Position numbers and translations under genes: made by a program. The notes beneath the pieces are model-generated. The model saw only the letters and a program-made list of their open reading frames with translations, searched no databases and had not been told where the DNA came from. A DNA stretch of 64,000 nt from Nissolia schottii (lineage: Eukaryota; Streptophyta; Magnoliopsida; Fabales; Fabaceae), in the NCBI GenBank assembly GCA_003254905.1, contig QANU01012600.1:38450-102449 (forward strand), in the 5' to 3' direction. How positions within the stretch are numbered: position 1 is the stretch's first letter; the number at the start of each line of letters is the position of its first letter. Shown here one piece after another: positions 36,099 through 46,985 of this stretch.

Positions 36099-36660
36099 AT
36101 GAAGGAACGGAGCTACGACGCCGACTCTAAAGGCTCATCTAGCAGCCTCCAATGTTGTTGTAAAAAGGAATGCATCTTGAGGCACGAAAGGAGAGGAGGG
36201 GCAGAGGCACAAATTCGAGGACAAACAATAAAGAGCCTCCAAGATTCCAAAGGATATGAGTCTTTGAAAGATGATTTCATTGCACTACATGATTTCATGA
36301 TCGCATTGGTTCCATCTATTCACAAATATGTGAATCTCGTATAGAATTATATCGTTTTTACCTTTTTATTGACAAATTTTTTTAGTACAAAAAAATCATC
36401 TTGGACCATTTTGGATTTTCTTTTTCAGATAGAGGATGAAGAAATAACGCATTTGCTTAGGTATTTTATATGGCTCAATTCACACTCTCTTTACATTTAT
36501 ATTTTTTGTTGCATGATTGCCTTTGTTGCATAATGTTAACAATATTAATTGTCTTGTCATGTCGCTAGCTTGAATATGTTGTATTTGATTTGTATGGGGG
36601 TGAATCCAATAAAAGATTCAAATGAGAAGAAGGATATCGATTCAATTCAGGAAAATAAGG
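36099..36660 (+). pseudogene. Unrecognised gene-like fragment with possible exons
   Basis: An open frame at 36,099-36,344 has the features of an exon: charged residues, then KDDFIALHDFMIALVPSIHK. It is followed by TTTCTTTTTCAG before ATAGAGGATGAAG and a GT donor after CATTTGCTTAG, then another acceptor GTCGCTAG and an open piece ending in KEG and a stop at 36,664-36,666. The pattern suggests the 3' end of a decayed host gene. No family is recognised. Confidence 0.3.
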
Positions 36661-36939
36661 AAGGCTAGATGGAGGAGAAGAAGAAACCTCTAAATTTTTA
36701 TATGAACAAAATACCTGAGCTAGAACATGAAAGCTACTGAAGAAATTCAGGTTTTGAGCTAGCAGAAGTGGCTCATTCTAGTAAAAGGAATTATATACCA
36801 AACACTTACCATTGAGAATTATATATGTTTATTTTTTGCTACAATCATTGTAAAGAATCGTTTGAAAAAGTAGTTTATTTGAAAGTCATTGTAATGGTAC
36901 AATCATTTTTTTATTGTTAATGTGATTTTAATGAATAAT

Positions 36940-37140
36940 AATGGTTCATGTCCTGACACACATATATATACATATTTTTTTTTCCAAAATTATAATTTGT
37001 GGCGGAATTTTTCGTGGGAATCCTTCCGTAGCAAACTTGTGTGGTAAGCCTTCCACTGTAAACTTGCATGGGAAGCTTTCTGCCGCAAAATTGCATGGGC
37101 AGTAGTTGTTTCACGCGAAATAATTTCGAGGAATCTTCTG
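36940..37140. mobile_element. CACTA-like subterminal region, left side (tentative)
   Basis: Repeated phrases AAACTTGTGTGG, AAACTTGCATGGGAAGC and GCCGCAAAATTGCATGGG recur and are echoed at 40,210-40,330. Such subterminal repeats fit a CACTA element whose right end is near 40,455. The left CACTA terminus is not visible. Confidence 0.35.
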
Positions 37141-37184
37141 GTACTTACACAAAAGAATGTTTAACGGGGAAAAATGATTGACGC

Positions 37185-37677
37185 GTTCTCAGGTGAAGAA
37201 TAGGGGCGTCAGTTGCAAGAGTAAGAAAGAAGTATAGGCCGAGAACTGGAAATGTAAATATATTCCATACTAGTCACTGGAGTGACTTTGATTACAAAGT
37301 TATCCTTGCCGGAGCGAAGAATTGAGTGCAAGTTACAGTGAAGAAAGGGGGAAAAAGTGATGTCAAGGTTGAAGAGATTGCTATAATTACGACTACTCCT
37401 AGGAAAGCAGGGAAATGAAATGAAAAAGAAAAGGTGGTGACGTACGCTGAGCCGTAGGATGCTGACTGCCGCTGTGGGGACTTACTATGAGTCGATAGGA
37501 TTGTCAGGAAACCATTTCGAATTTAGCCCAAGAGCCCTGTATTTATAGAGTTTCAGGGCTCTCCTCTTCTGATAACCGTTCTTCACCCAACCGCCGACGA
37601 TTACCACTTTTGCCGTTGTGATCCACATAATGCGGGCCAATTGCGCTTGCATGTGTGACATGATGACACACACCAAA
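37185..37677 (-). mobile_element. LTR-like repeat 'X', first copy
   Basis: Shared with 39,133-39,650 (same strand) and, inverted, with 60,340-60,620. On the minus strand it carries a TATA box, TATAAATA (37,540-37,547), followed by CAGGGCTC, so it is probably LTR U3/R sequence of an unclassified retroelement. It runs into the N gap. Confidence 0.5.
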
Positions 37678-38109
37678 NNNNNNNNNNNNNNNNNNNNNNN
37701 NNNNNNNNNNNNNNNNNNNNNNNNNNNNNNNNNNNNNNNNNNNNNNNNNNNNNNNNNNNNNNNNNNNNNNNNNNNNNNNNNNNNNNNNNNNNNNNNNNNN
37801 NNNNNNNNNNNNNNNNNNNNNNNNNNNNNNNNNNNNNNNNNNNNNNNNNNNNNNNNNNNNNNNNNNNNNNNNNNNNNNNNNNNNNNNNNNNNNNNNNNNN
37901 NNNNNNNNNNNNNNNNNNNNNNNNNNNNNNNNNNNNNNNNNNNNNNNNNNNNNNNNNNNNNNNNNNNNNNNNNNNNNNNNNNNNNNNNNNNNNNNNNNNN
38001 NNNNNNNNNNNNNNNNNNNNNNNNNNNNNNNNNNNNNNNNNNNNNNNNNNNNNNNNNNNNNNNNNNNNNNNNNNNNNNNNNNNNNNNNNNNNNNNNNNNN
38101 NNNNNNNNN
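37678..38109. other. Assembly gap (432 N)
   Basis: All N. The 218 bp before it (37,460-37,677) and after it (38,110-38,327) appear identical base for base, so the gap may be an unmerged overlap between contigs. Confidence 0.95.
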
Positions 38110-38327
38110 TGCTGACTGCCGCTGTGGGGACTTACTATGAGTCGATAGGATTGTCAGGAAACCATTTCGAATTTAGCCCAAGAGCCCTGTATTTATAGAG
38201 TTTCAGGGCTCTCCTCTTCTGATAACCGTTCTTCACCCAACCGCCGACGATTACCACTTTTGCCGTTGTGATCCACATAATGCGGGCCAATTGCGCTTGC
38301 ATGTGTGACATGATGACACACACCAAA
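38110..38327 (-). repeat. Exact duplicate of 37,460-37,677 across the gap
   Basis: Offset 650 bp, no differences seen over 218 bp. See the gap entry; likely an assembly artefact rather than a biological duplication. Confidence 0.85.
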
Positions 38328-39132
38328 ACGTCATTAATTTCAGTGCGCGATCAAATAATAATTTATAAAACTAAATTAACCCCAAAAACGTAGTAAATGG
38401 GCTAACTTAGGTCGTCTCTCAAGGAAGCAATTAGAACCAATTAAAATTTTAACTAAATTGAGGGGTTTGAATTGTTTGAATTTAAAATAAAAGAAAATTA
38501 AAACAAATAAATAAACAATGATAAAAGGTAATATCCTGCATAAGGCGTTTTTATATCAAGGATTAATTGTCATTGGTTCCTAATTAATTATTCATAGGAG
38601 GGGATGTTGTTTATTAGTTGAAATCTCTAGCTAATACGCAATTCTTAAGAGACTACGATTGGCAATCCCCTAAGCATTTATCAATATAGGAATTAAAACT
38701 AAGATCTCAGAATTTAAAACCCATATTAATTATGTCCCAATTGCACAACCTAATTAAATCTAATAAGTTCCCCAAAAAGTTCCCAAATCCTAAATCAATA
38801 AATCCTACAATCGTCAATATTTATCAACCTAGAATCAACCATAACCAATAACATGCGATCGCTATATTACTAATTAAGGGCGGAACAAATCATGAATAAA
38901 CATTAAGCACAAGACCTCGCATTAATCCTAATCTAGAGTTACCGCATGCAAGATATTAAGAAACTACTCCTCCATGGATAGAGCATAAAGGCTCATAATA
39001 AATAAAGAGAAGAATGGAGTAGAAAATAGTGGAGAATTAAAATAAGAAAACCTTAATAAAATAACGAAAGAACTTCGCAAATAACTGGGAGCTTGCGTTG
39101 TCAATGAGGACAAGCGATTGAGGAGTTCTCAG
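38328..39132. other. Repeat-like AT-rich segment, no gene
   Basis: Contains the phrase AACTTAGGTCGTCTCTCAAG and similar LTR-like text, but no ends or domains that allow a class to be named. Confidence 0.35.
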
Positions 39133-39650
39133 GTGAAGAACAGGAGTGTAAGTTGCATGAGTAAGAGAGAAGTATAGGGCGAGAACGGGAAATGTAAATA
39201 TATTCAATACTGGTCACCAGAGTGACTGATTACAAAATTATCCTTGTTGGAGTGAAGGATTGAGAGCAAGTTACAGTGAAGAAAGGGGGGAAAAGAGATA
39301 TCAAGGTTGAAGAGATTGCTACAATTACGACTACTCCTAGGAAAGCAAGGAAATGAAATGAAAAAGAAAATGTGGTGGTAAACACTGAGCTACTGTAGGA
39401 CTGCTTACTGCCGCTGTGGGGACTTACTATGAGTCGATATGATTGTCAGGAAACCACCTCGAATTTAGCATAGGAGCCCTGTATTTTTAGAGTTTCAGGG
39501 CTCTCCTCTTTTGATAACCGTTCTTCACCCAACCGTCGACGGTTACCACTTTTAACTGTTGTGATTTGCATAATGCGGGCTGGTTGCATTCGTATGTGTG
39601 ACACGACATGCAGCGGTTGTCTTCATCGTGCTCTTTAGCAATTGTGCCAC
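39133..39650 (-). mobile_element. LTR-like repeat 'X', second copy
   Basis: Matches 37,185-37,660 closely, including GAAGAAAGGGGG, CTCCTAGGAAAGCA and GTCAGGAAACCA. The TATA box is mutated (plus strand GTATTTTTAGAG). It continues toward 40.2 kb in the same orientation as an inverted match to 60.1-60.4 kb. Confidence 0.5.
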
Positions 39651-40199
39651 CTTCTGAAACTGAGAAGTTATTTTCCCCGTAGTGGCTACGTCAGATTGGA
39701 GGTTATTGATTGTGTTCAAACTTGTTAACTGCTCCCTCCATAGAACTGACTTGATACCACAATTTTCTGCTAGGTCTCAAATTCTGTCGCGAGATTAGCC
39801 CAACACAAGGCTACTACCATGAAGCGACCATGACAACTCTTGGACGAATTGTCATCTTTGTGACAGTCTTTTACCTTAGTCATCAAACTATAGTGTCGAT
39901 ATTTTGGTTAATTGGTGATACTTCAATCACTTTGGTTTTTTCTCATTCCTTGATTTTTTAGTCGCGACGAGGACTCCATTGCGACCATTCTAATAACTAT
40001 TCTTTGGTAGCTTTTGTGGCCAAATAGCTATTGTCGCGACAGATGCGACCCATTCTCTATCAAGTCTTGGCAATTATTTCTATTGTTCATGGTTGCTAAC
40101 CTTCACGTCGCCAATATTTAGGCCATCCACGTTGCCAACATTCATTTCGATGCGAACTCTTAGTCACAATCCGCTTCTCACTATATCACGAATTTTGGC

Positions 40200-40495
40200 T
40201 ACCTAACAGTAGTCCTTCTCAAACTTGTGTGGGAAGCCTTTCGTCTCAAACTTGTGGCAAACATACATTTCATGCTATTTTTAGATTTTTGCAATGGAAA
40301 TTGTTGTTTTACGACGAAAATTTCTGCCGCAACGGCTATCACAAAGTTTGCGATGAAGCTTAATTCACCACAAAATTGTTTTTAACAAGCTATTTTTCGA
40401 CAACCTAATTTCCTTTTCAACTACCGCCGCAATAAGCAGTTTTCCTAGTAAAGGGGCTGCCCAAGCAGTTTTCCTAGTAAAGGGGCTGCCCTGTT
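40200..40495. mobile_element. CACTA-like right terminus with duplicated end
   Basis: The plus strand ends CCGCCGCAATAAGCAG, TTTTCCTAGTAAAG. Its reverse complement, CTTTACTAGGAAAACTGC then TTATTGCGGCGG, resembles plant CACTA/EnSpm ends (CACTACTAGAAAAA...GCGGCGG) with the CACTA altered. The last 27 bp or so (AGCAGTTTTCCTAGTAAAGG, GGCTGCCC) are repeated in tandem at 40,436-40,492. Confidence 0.45.
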
Positions 40496-41000
40496 TAACT
40501 ATTTTGGTCACAATTTCATTTCCTATTTACCATTATCACATTTTAATATATAGTTATTATCATAGTTAAATTTAAATATGTAATTATTATCACACTATGC
40601 AATTACAATTTGCAAAACAGTTTAACTCTTTAGGAAAAAATATTTATTTAATGAATAATATATATGTTTTGAGTAGGTACAGAGTGTCTGCCCTACTAGT
40701 TGTTATTATTGTTGTTTTTGCTTTGCTTGGATTGGATATGAGATGTTGTATCGTGCATAACAAATTTACAAAGTAGAAAAATGTAAAAATACTCTTAAGC
40801 AATTCGTTGGGTATAATTAATAATGTTCTACAATATGTTACATTCTAGTATATTCAATCCCATAAAAAAAATATATATACTGCTTTAAGTTGGTGAAACT
40901 TTAACAAATTGTGTCTAACTATGCATAGCAAGACTAATTATTTTTTGCCGTAATGTTTATCAAAAGCGTTTTTCCGTAATTAAAAAGGCAAGTGTGTTTA
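40496..41000. other. Intergenic, nothing recognised
   Basis: AT-rich; no gene or element end supported. Confidence 0.5.
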
Positions 41001-41223
41001 AGGACCAGTTTGGCATGCGATAATAGTTGATAAGATAGGAGTAAATACGATAAAAACAAATAAGATAAGACTTAATTAAATTTTAACATAATGTCTGAGA
41101 TGATATAAGATTTAGGTTGATAAAATAAGTCATTTTTAAAAAATTATTATTATTATTATGATTATTATTTATTTTATTAATATTATTATTATTATTCATG
41201 ATTTTTTATCCATCACCGTCTTA

Positions 41224-41279
<56 letters not shown>

Positions 41280-41400
41280 CTGTCATAAGCTAAATTAGTT
41301 TATCCAATTCAGTGTATGCATTAAATACTAGATAAAATAATAATACACTGAATAAGCTTATCTAATTTGGCTTAATTCGGTACACCACACGGACTAAACC
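41001..41400. mobile_element. MITE-like element with (ATT)n/(AAT)n hairpin centre (tentative)
   Basis: Edges contain AGTTTGGCATGCGATAA and, reverse-complemented, TCCGTGTGGTGTACCGAAT, weak inverted ends of the 'TTTGG(C/T)A' type common in plant MITEs. The middle has (ATT)n at 41,142-41,197 facing (AAT)n at 41,221-41,279, able to fold into a long hairpin. No clear target duplication. Confidence 0.35.
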
Positions 41401-42198
41401 TCTAATGTGATTGTGTTGAACTCTACCATTGGATAATCACACTTCTCTCGTCTACTCTCGTACATACATCTAATACAAGGTTACTATCAGGTTTTCAACT
41501 CCTTCAGTCATCTAATGGCTAATTATTTTTGTGACTACATGTCCTATCAACCATCGTTTAGATAGATTACATCATACTTCGGTTATTTCAGATGTCCAGT
41601 TAATTGTTGTAGTATAATTGCTTGCCATCTTTATCATTGTTGGCTACATGGTGAGCAGAATAAAGAAAGGTTCACTGTTCACTCACATATCAATACGTAG
41701 CCTTTTGCTTTTCTTTTCTTTTCTTTTCTTTCTTTCTTTTCTTCTTTTTTATTTTTATTTTTTGATCGTGAAGACTTTTACTTTTCTTTGGTTAATAGAT
41801 TTTCATGCATGTTAAGGCGTTTGGATTGCCTTAAAAAATACTTATTTTAGTGATGTTTTAGAGAAAAACTAAAAAGTATCTTAGAAGCACTTGTTAAAGA
41901 AATTAAAAAAAAATGAAATGTTTTAAATCTTTTCATGTTTTTAATGCATTAAATACTAAAAAAATTTAGTTTTAACATACAATATTTCCTTTTATTATTT
42001 CTTTAACAAGTGTCTTAAAGGTATTTGTTAGCAAAACCCATATTTTTAAGTATAACTTTTTTTTTATAAAGTTTAATTTACATTTATAAAATATTTTTAC
42101 TAAAAATCACACCTTTCATTTTTTTTAGAAGTGAAATACTCCACTCTTTAAAAAAATGATATTTTACAGTGATTTTAAAAAATATAGTTTTTAAATTG

Positions 42199-42272
42199 TA
42201 TTTTAACACCTATTTTAAAAAAAAAAAACATTTTNGTATTTTAACACCTATTTTTAAAAAAAAAACATTTTA
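42199..42272. repeat. 36-bp tandem duplication split by a single N
   Basis: GTATTTTAACACCTATTTT, poly(A) and CATTTT occur on both sides of the N at 42,235. Either a genuine duplication or a collapsed/unmerged assembly join. Confidence 0.75.
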
Positions 42273-42469
42273 TACATGTTAATCCAAATGGGCCACAAGT
42301 ATTTATCTTATCCCTTGTTTCAATGAGTATGATTTTCTTAGAAGCTAATGTAAATACTTTATAGATAAATAGTTGACTTAAATAAATTTTAATCGTAATA
42401 AATCATAAATTTTAGTTTTAATCTCTATTAAATTTTTCTTTATTTTAGTCCTCAAAATTTTTGAACTAG

Positions 42470-42605
42470 TGAACTGCTCACAAGAATCGTTGAGATAATT
42501 CGAAAATTCCACCAGTTGGGTTCAAACCCTGCCCAAGTACACATGAAAAGCGCTCCACTGCCACCAGGACAACCAAGCTGCTACCAGGACAACCAAGCTG
42601 CTATG
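42470..42605 (-). mobile_element. Possible tRNA-derived SINE fragment
   Basis: The minus strand contains GGGTTTGAACCC, a good polymerase III B-box match, about 40 bp after TGGTTGTCCTGGTGGCAG, a weak A-box match. A 20-21-bp unit (CCAGGACAACCAAGCTGCTA) is duplicated in tandem at the presumed 5' end. No target duplication identified. Confidence 0.35.
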
Positions 42606-42844
42606 TTTTAATGCCTCATTAATTATGTATTATATACCTAATTGAATTAAAAGTATATTTTTTATATAATTATTTAATTGTGTTACAAACAAAAATCACT
42701 CTTAATATGTAATTAAATGACTCCACCGTAATCTTATTAAAAAGTGAACATTTCACGGAAATTACACTTAGATGTGGGATAAGAAACAATTTAATATTAA
42801 AATGTGAGAATTTTGTAAAAATTACAAAAATGTGGTATTCTTTG

Positions 42845-43075
42845 GTCAATTGCTACATTTTATGGCAATTTATGTTGCTTTTTTATTTTTTTGGTAAATC
42901 ACCACATTTGTGGTGATTTATGCTGTCATTTTTATTTATTTTTTTTGGTAAATCAATACTGCCACTTTTTATTTTTTAAAATAAATCTCCACGTTTCGTG
43001 GTGATATATACCATCGCTTTTTTTTATTTTTAATAAAGCACCACTTTTTGTAATGATTTGCTATAAAATCTCACA
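42845..43075. repeat. Degenerate tandem repeat of hairpin units
   Basis: Three to four units of about 60-70 bp each contain a TGGTAAATCACCAC...GTGGTGATTTATG motif followed by a T-rich run. The unit at 42,895-42,920 is a 12-bp perfect stem (TAAATCACCACA) with a 2-nt loop. Confidence 0.65.
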
Positions 43076-43506
43076 TTTTAACGCATTATGAAAATATGAT
43101 CACAATCTTGTTTTTTTCATTGCTTCCACCATACTTAAATTTTTTAGCCACGTTCCACCTGTGAAAGTTTAACCAAATTATATTCTATTCTATTTTTTGA
43201 AAATACAATAATATTTATTTTATAATATTTATGTAAAATTAATTAATATTATATAAATTCAAAAATAATCATATATTATTTAACAAAACAATCTTAACTC
43301 TTCGAGAATGAGATTAATAATATCATTTAGATTTAATAATAAAAATAAGTGACCCAATGATTAAAAAAAAATTTTAATGTAAAATAAAATAATGTTCAAA
43401 AACTATGAAATGAAGGTATCCCTGTCAAGCAAAAGATTAAAGCTCGCACCCCTCATATAAATGATGAATGTCCTTGATGACGTCAATCTTATGAATCAAT
43501 TATACT

Positions 43507-44050
43507 AGGGATGTTTAATCAATTCAATCCAATCAAAACCGCTAAACCGATCAAAAACAAAATTGAAAACCAATTAAAACCACAAAAGTTTGGATTGATT
43601 GAATCTTATTTTTTTAAAATCGTATGGATTGCATTGGATTTTGAATTTATTTTTCAAGACCGATTCGATCCAATCCAAACCGCAAATATCATATAATATA
43701 ATTTTATGTTATTAATTTTATACTTTTACTAGTAATAATATTTATTCATCACATAATTTTTTATTATTATTATCATTCTTAAATATCAATTTATGCATAT
43801 AAAAAATGAGTTATTTGGTTTTTATTGTTATATTTTCATTTTATTGGCTTAAGTTACCTATAGGTTATAACATTCTAAACTTAAAATTTTCTTTTATTAA
43901 AAACCGATTAAACCAATCTAATCCAAACCACTAAAATTTGGATTGGATTGGATCAGTACTGATCCAATCCAAACCACCATAAATTATATTTTTGGATCAG
44001 ATAGGTTTTTCACTCAAAATCAATTCAAACCGCTCCGCGAACCCCCTAAA
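43507..44050. mobile_element. MITE-like repeat rich in AATCCAAACC/GGATTGGATT
   Basis: Edges read CTAGGGATGTTTAATC and, reverse-complemented, TTTAGGGGGTTCGCGGAGCG. Internal blocks of TCCAATCCAAACC face GGATTGGATTGGATC, giving many short inverted repeats. Boundaries are approximate; ends only weakly match. Confidence 0.4.
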
Positions 44051-44087
44051 TTATATTGTCATCACAACAACCTTTGCTGGCAGGAAG

Positions 44088-44285
44088 TGGGACTATCGGT
44101 GGTATCAAACATTCACATTAATTAGGATACCATATATTTTGGTGGTGGAGGATCGTGATCGTCTTGTTGAGCAAAATTTACCCACATAATCTAGACTGCC
44201 TAAGGAGGTTCTGGTATTTGTCCTTTGGAGAATTTGGATTACAAGGAATGACAAAGTATTTACCAACAAAAATTAGCTCATCCAC
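44088..44285 (+). pseudogene. LINE ORF2 C-terminal fragment
   Basis: One plus-strand frame reads WDYRWYQTFTLIRIPY, then a stop, then LPKEVLVFVLWRIWITRNDKVF and a stop. The LW.IW..RN...F block is the standard end of the zf-RVT region in plant L1 ORF2. It ends where long-LTR copy 4 begins. Confidence 0.5.
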
Positions 44286-44309
44286 AAGAAGTTGTCTTTC
44301 TAAACTTAA

Positions 44310-45338
44310 ACGAGTAAGAAATAGATAGCACGCTCATTAGGTAATATTAAGACTAGATTTCCCAGTCACCTAGTAAATTAGGTAAAACTGCTCAGGATTA
44401 GCAAAGAATAAAATAAGTAGGAAGTTTAGTACGATATGATACTTAAAGACCTCCTGAGTGGCCTAGATCATAATCAAATAAAAAATGTTTAGTTCTACGC
44501 CTAGAGTTTCCCACTGAGAACGCAATGTTCTCATCCCCATTTGTTTATGACTCCAGGAGCAGATGGCGAGTATCCTGACGAGCAGCGGGATCAGGATCCT
44601 GAGCGCGAGCCGGTGGACTGACCCCGTCACAGGGATCATCATAGAGACCTTTTCTTACTTGCCTGTTGAGGCCCCGAGCATTCCTCCGCCAGCCCTTACT
44701 CCCTCTCCAAACCCACCTATGGGTCCAGGCATTCATATCCCTTTGCTCCCATCGTCATTGAAGAGGACGAGCCCGTGCCATATGACAAAGACGTAGTGAT
44801 GGATTCGAACTCGGTCCCCGCCGTGGCACCCCCACCCGAGTATCTGGGTCTACGCATTCGACGGATCGCAAGGAAGCGGGTCACCCCCGTGATCAAAAGC
44901 CGACTAGCCTCGCGGACCCATGATGATGAGGCAGGGCCTCTAAGCTATACAACGGTCAGCAGGGTTGTTTACCCTACTTGCGAAGGAGGACTTAGATGAT
45001 GGGGACCATAACTCAGATGATGGGGACCATATGGAGGAGGACTCTGAGGCGGAGGAGGAGGAAGATCCTGAGGAAGACCCTGAGGAGGATTGAGGTTATT
45101 TGCATATTATTAGTTGTATGAACTATGTCTATCGCTTGTACTACATGTTTCATCCTACGTGTGGCTCATATTTATTGCTCTAAATAAAGAATGGAAAAAG
45201 TTTTAAATTAGTCCATATTTTATGTAAAGAGTACTTTCAAAGGTAATAAAGGACTATAAGTATTCCCACCAAAGCAATTAACAACCTAGCAAGTATAGTT
45301 TATGACTTAAGCATAAGCTAGCTAGCTAGGGTGTTACA
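44310..45338 (+). mobile_element. Long-LTR element copy 4, 3' part only
   Basis: Ends CTAGCTAGGGTGTTACA at 45,338, the family terminus, directly against repeat Q. The left part (AAATAGATAGCACG, TTTCCCAGTCACCTAGTAAATT) aligns with about 5,187-5,245 of copy 3. The 5' two thirds, including the TATA region, are absent. It carries the acidic ORF. Confidence 0.65.
44563..45093 (+). pseudogene. LTR-internal acidic proline-rich ORF, second copy
   Basis: Starts MASILTSSGIRIL, then WTDPVTGIIIE and PPPALTPSP. A frame change near 44,735 is needed to reach APIVIEEDEPVPYDKDVVMD, EYLGLRIRRIARKRVTP and THDDEAGPL, and another near 45,000 (where GATGATGGGGACCATA is duplicated) to reach EEDPEEDPEED and a stop at 45,091-45,093. 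It aligns block by block with 1,414-2,052. The product is not recognised; the conserved hydrophobic core PIVIE followed by acidic residues looks like a SUMO-interacting motif, which is inference only. Confidence 0.55.
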
Positions 45339-46735
45339 GTTTGCAAAAGAGTCAATTAACGTCTTCAGTGGTGGCAGTTGCTCCACCTGCACTACTATCT
45401 TCGAAGTGACAATACGATTTTTTGTTGCAACAACATGATGAAATCTAAGGCACCATTTTGTATTGCAATTGAGGGGCAACTCCAATCTACATTTATCAAA
45501 ATGGATGTAGAAGTAGCATGAGACAAATGAACTTGTGTTGTGATAAGACCACCAAATCAAGGTTGACTTTGCGGAATTGATTTAATTTACATAAACATAC
45601 CCATTATACCTATTATGGTTCAACTCATCAAGAGAGTAGATAAGGAAACGTGGAGCAACAACAAATACCTGATTTTTAGGGTGGTTTTTTAAATCATTTT
45701 GAAATTTGGTGTTTGATGTATCCGTAATTTTTGCAGTTTCCTATTATTAAGTTATGTAGACGTTGTATTCTTTTATTTGTCTTTTTTTTCCTTCTGATAA
45801 GAACAACAAAGATTAACTCTTTAGAATAACATAAAAATAGTAGAAAAATGAGAAATATATAAATTTAAAGATATTGCATATTAGTTGATATGCTAATCTT
45901 ACTAGTCCAAATCCTTCACCCAATATTCCTTATCTCTCCTCTCTCTTTTCGTGTTACTTTTTTATATCCTCTCCCATCAATATAAGAAAGAAATTACTAA
46001 AAATTAATTATAAAGAATATGAGTTTGATGTCAATAGTAAGATATAGTAGGATTTTGTGTTTACATAATTAGCATTGATATGATTAACAAAGTTGTGAAT
46101 GAGAAGTTTAATTGCTACATGTAAATTTTAAAAAACAAAAGGTCTTATTTTTGGAGATGAAAACATGAGCAAGAGGTTTTGATAAAGGATATAGGAAGAA
46201 GCTCATCATAGTTGACTATCTTAGCAACAACACTAGGCATGCAATTCTTGAAAGAGCCATAGTATGTTGTCTAAAATATTTAAATAATACTTAGCAATAT
46301 ATAATTATAATGCCTTATATGAACATAGCTTCAATTTTTTTCTTAGCCTTTTTATTTTATTTACGCTTTCTTTGAACGTTTGATATGTAATCTACCCAAA
46401 ATTGGTATATGAAAAGATATAATATATCATAATTTCATTTAGTCTCAGAGAGACTTATAAAGAGTTTAAAAATTAATAGGAGACTGTAACTTTCATTTTA
46501 TCAAATTATAAAAATAGAATTTCAAAGTAATAGCGAGACTAAAAATAAGGAATTTTTTAAAGGAAATTGATAAAAAAAAATTATCAACAATGAAAATATT
46601 GAGGCTCATGTTATCAATCAACTCTTGATCATCATTGTATAATATTATCATATCAATTTATTAGAATTAATTACATTATTAAAGCAACATGTAACTTTCT
46701 TTACTCGCACATCATGGAGGTCTAAGTCTAGTATT
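45339..46735. repeat. Dispersed repeat Q, third copy
   Basis: Aligns to 12,890-12,941 plus 16,268-17,575 with many small changes and no LTR at the GCACTACTATCTTCGAAG site, so it too preserves the empty site. The left part of the repeat is missing or displaced by long-LTR copy 4. Confidence 0.7.
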
Positions 46736-46755
46736 ACAATTTTAAAAACTATAGC

Positions 46756-46985
46756 AATAGATGAGAATTATTGTACCCATTATTATAAATTTAAAAGTTG
46801 CAACAATAGATGGGAGAATGGAAAAAGGTCATAGTGAGCTTGTGAGAGGATGTGAAAAATAGTATAAAGGGCTGGGGACATGAATAGATGAGAATCATTG
46901 TACCCATTATTATAAAGGTCGTGAAGTGCACTTGTGAATGGATGTGAAAGAGAGTACAAAGGGTTAGTAAGCGACATGAATAAAA
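46756..46985. repeat. Diverged tandem duplication, period about 134 bp
   Basis: AATAGATGAGAAT(T/C)ATTGTA, CCCATTATTATAAA recurs at 46,756 and 46,890, followed in both by GGATGTGAAA and GTA(T/C)AAAGGG. Confidence 0.65.

Noticed and set aside
37618..38115. 165-residue open frame on the plus strand
   Set aside because: Consists almost entirely of N-derived X residues across the assembly gap.
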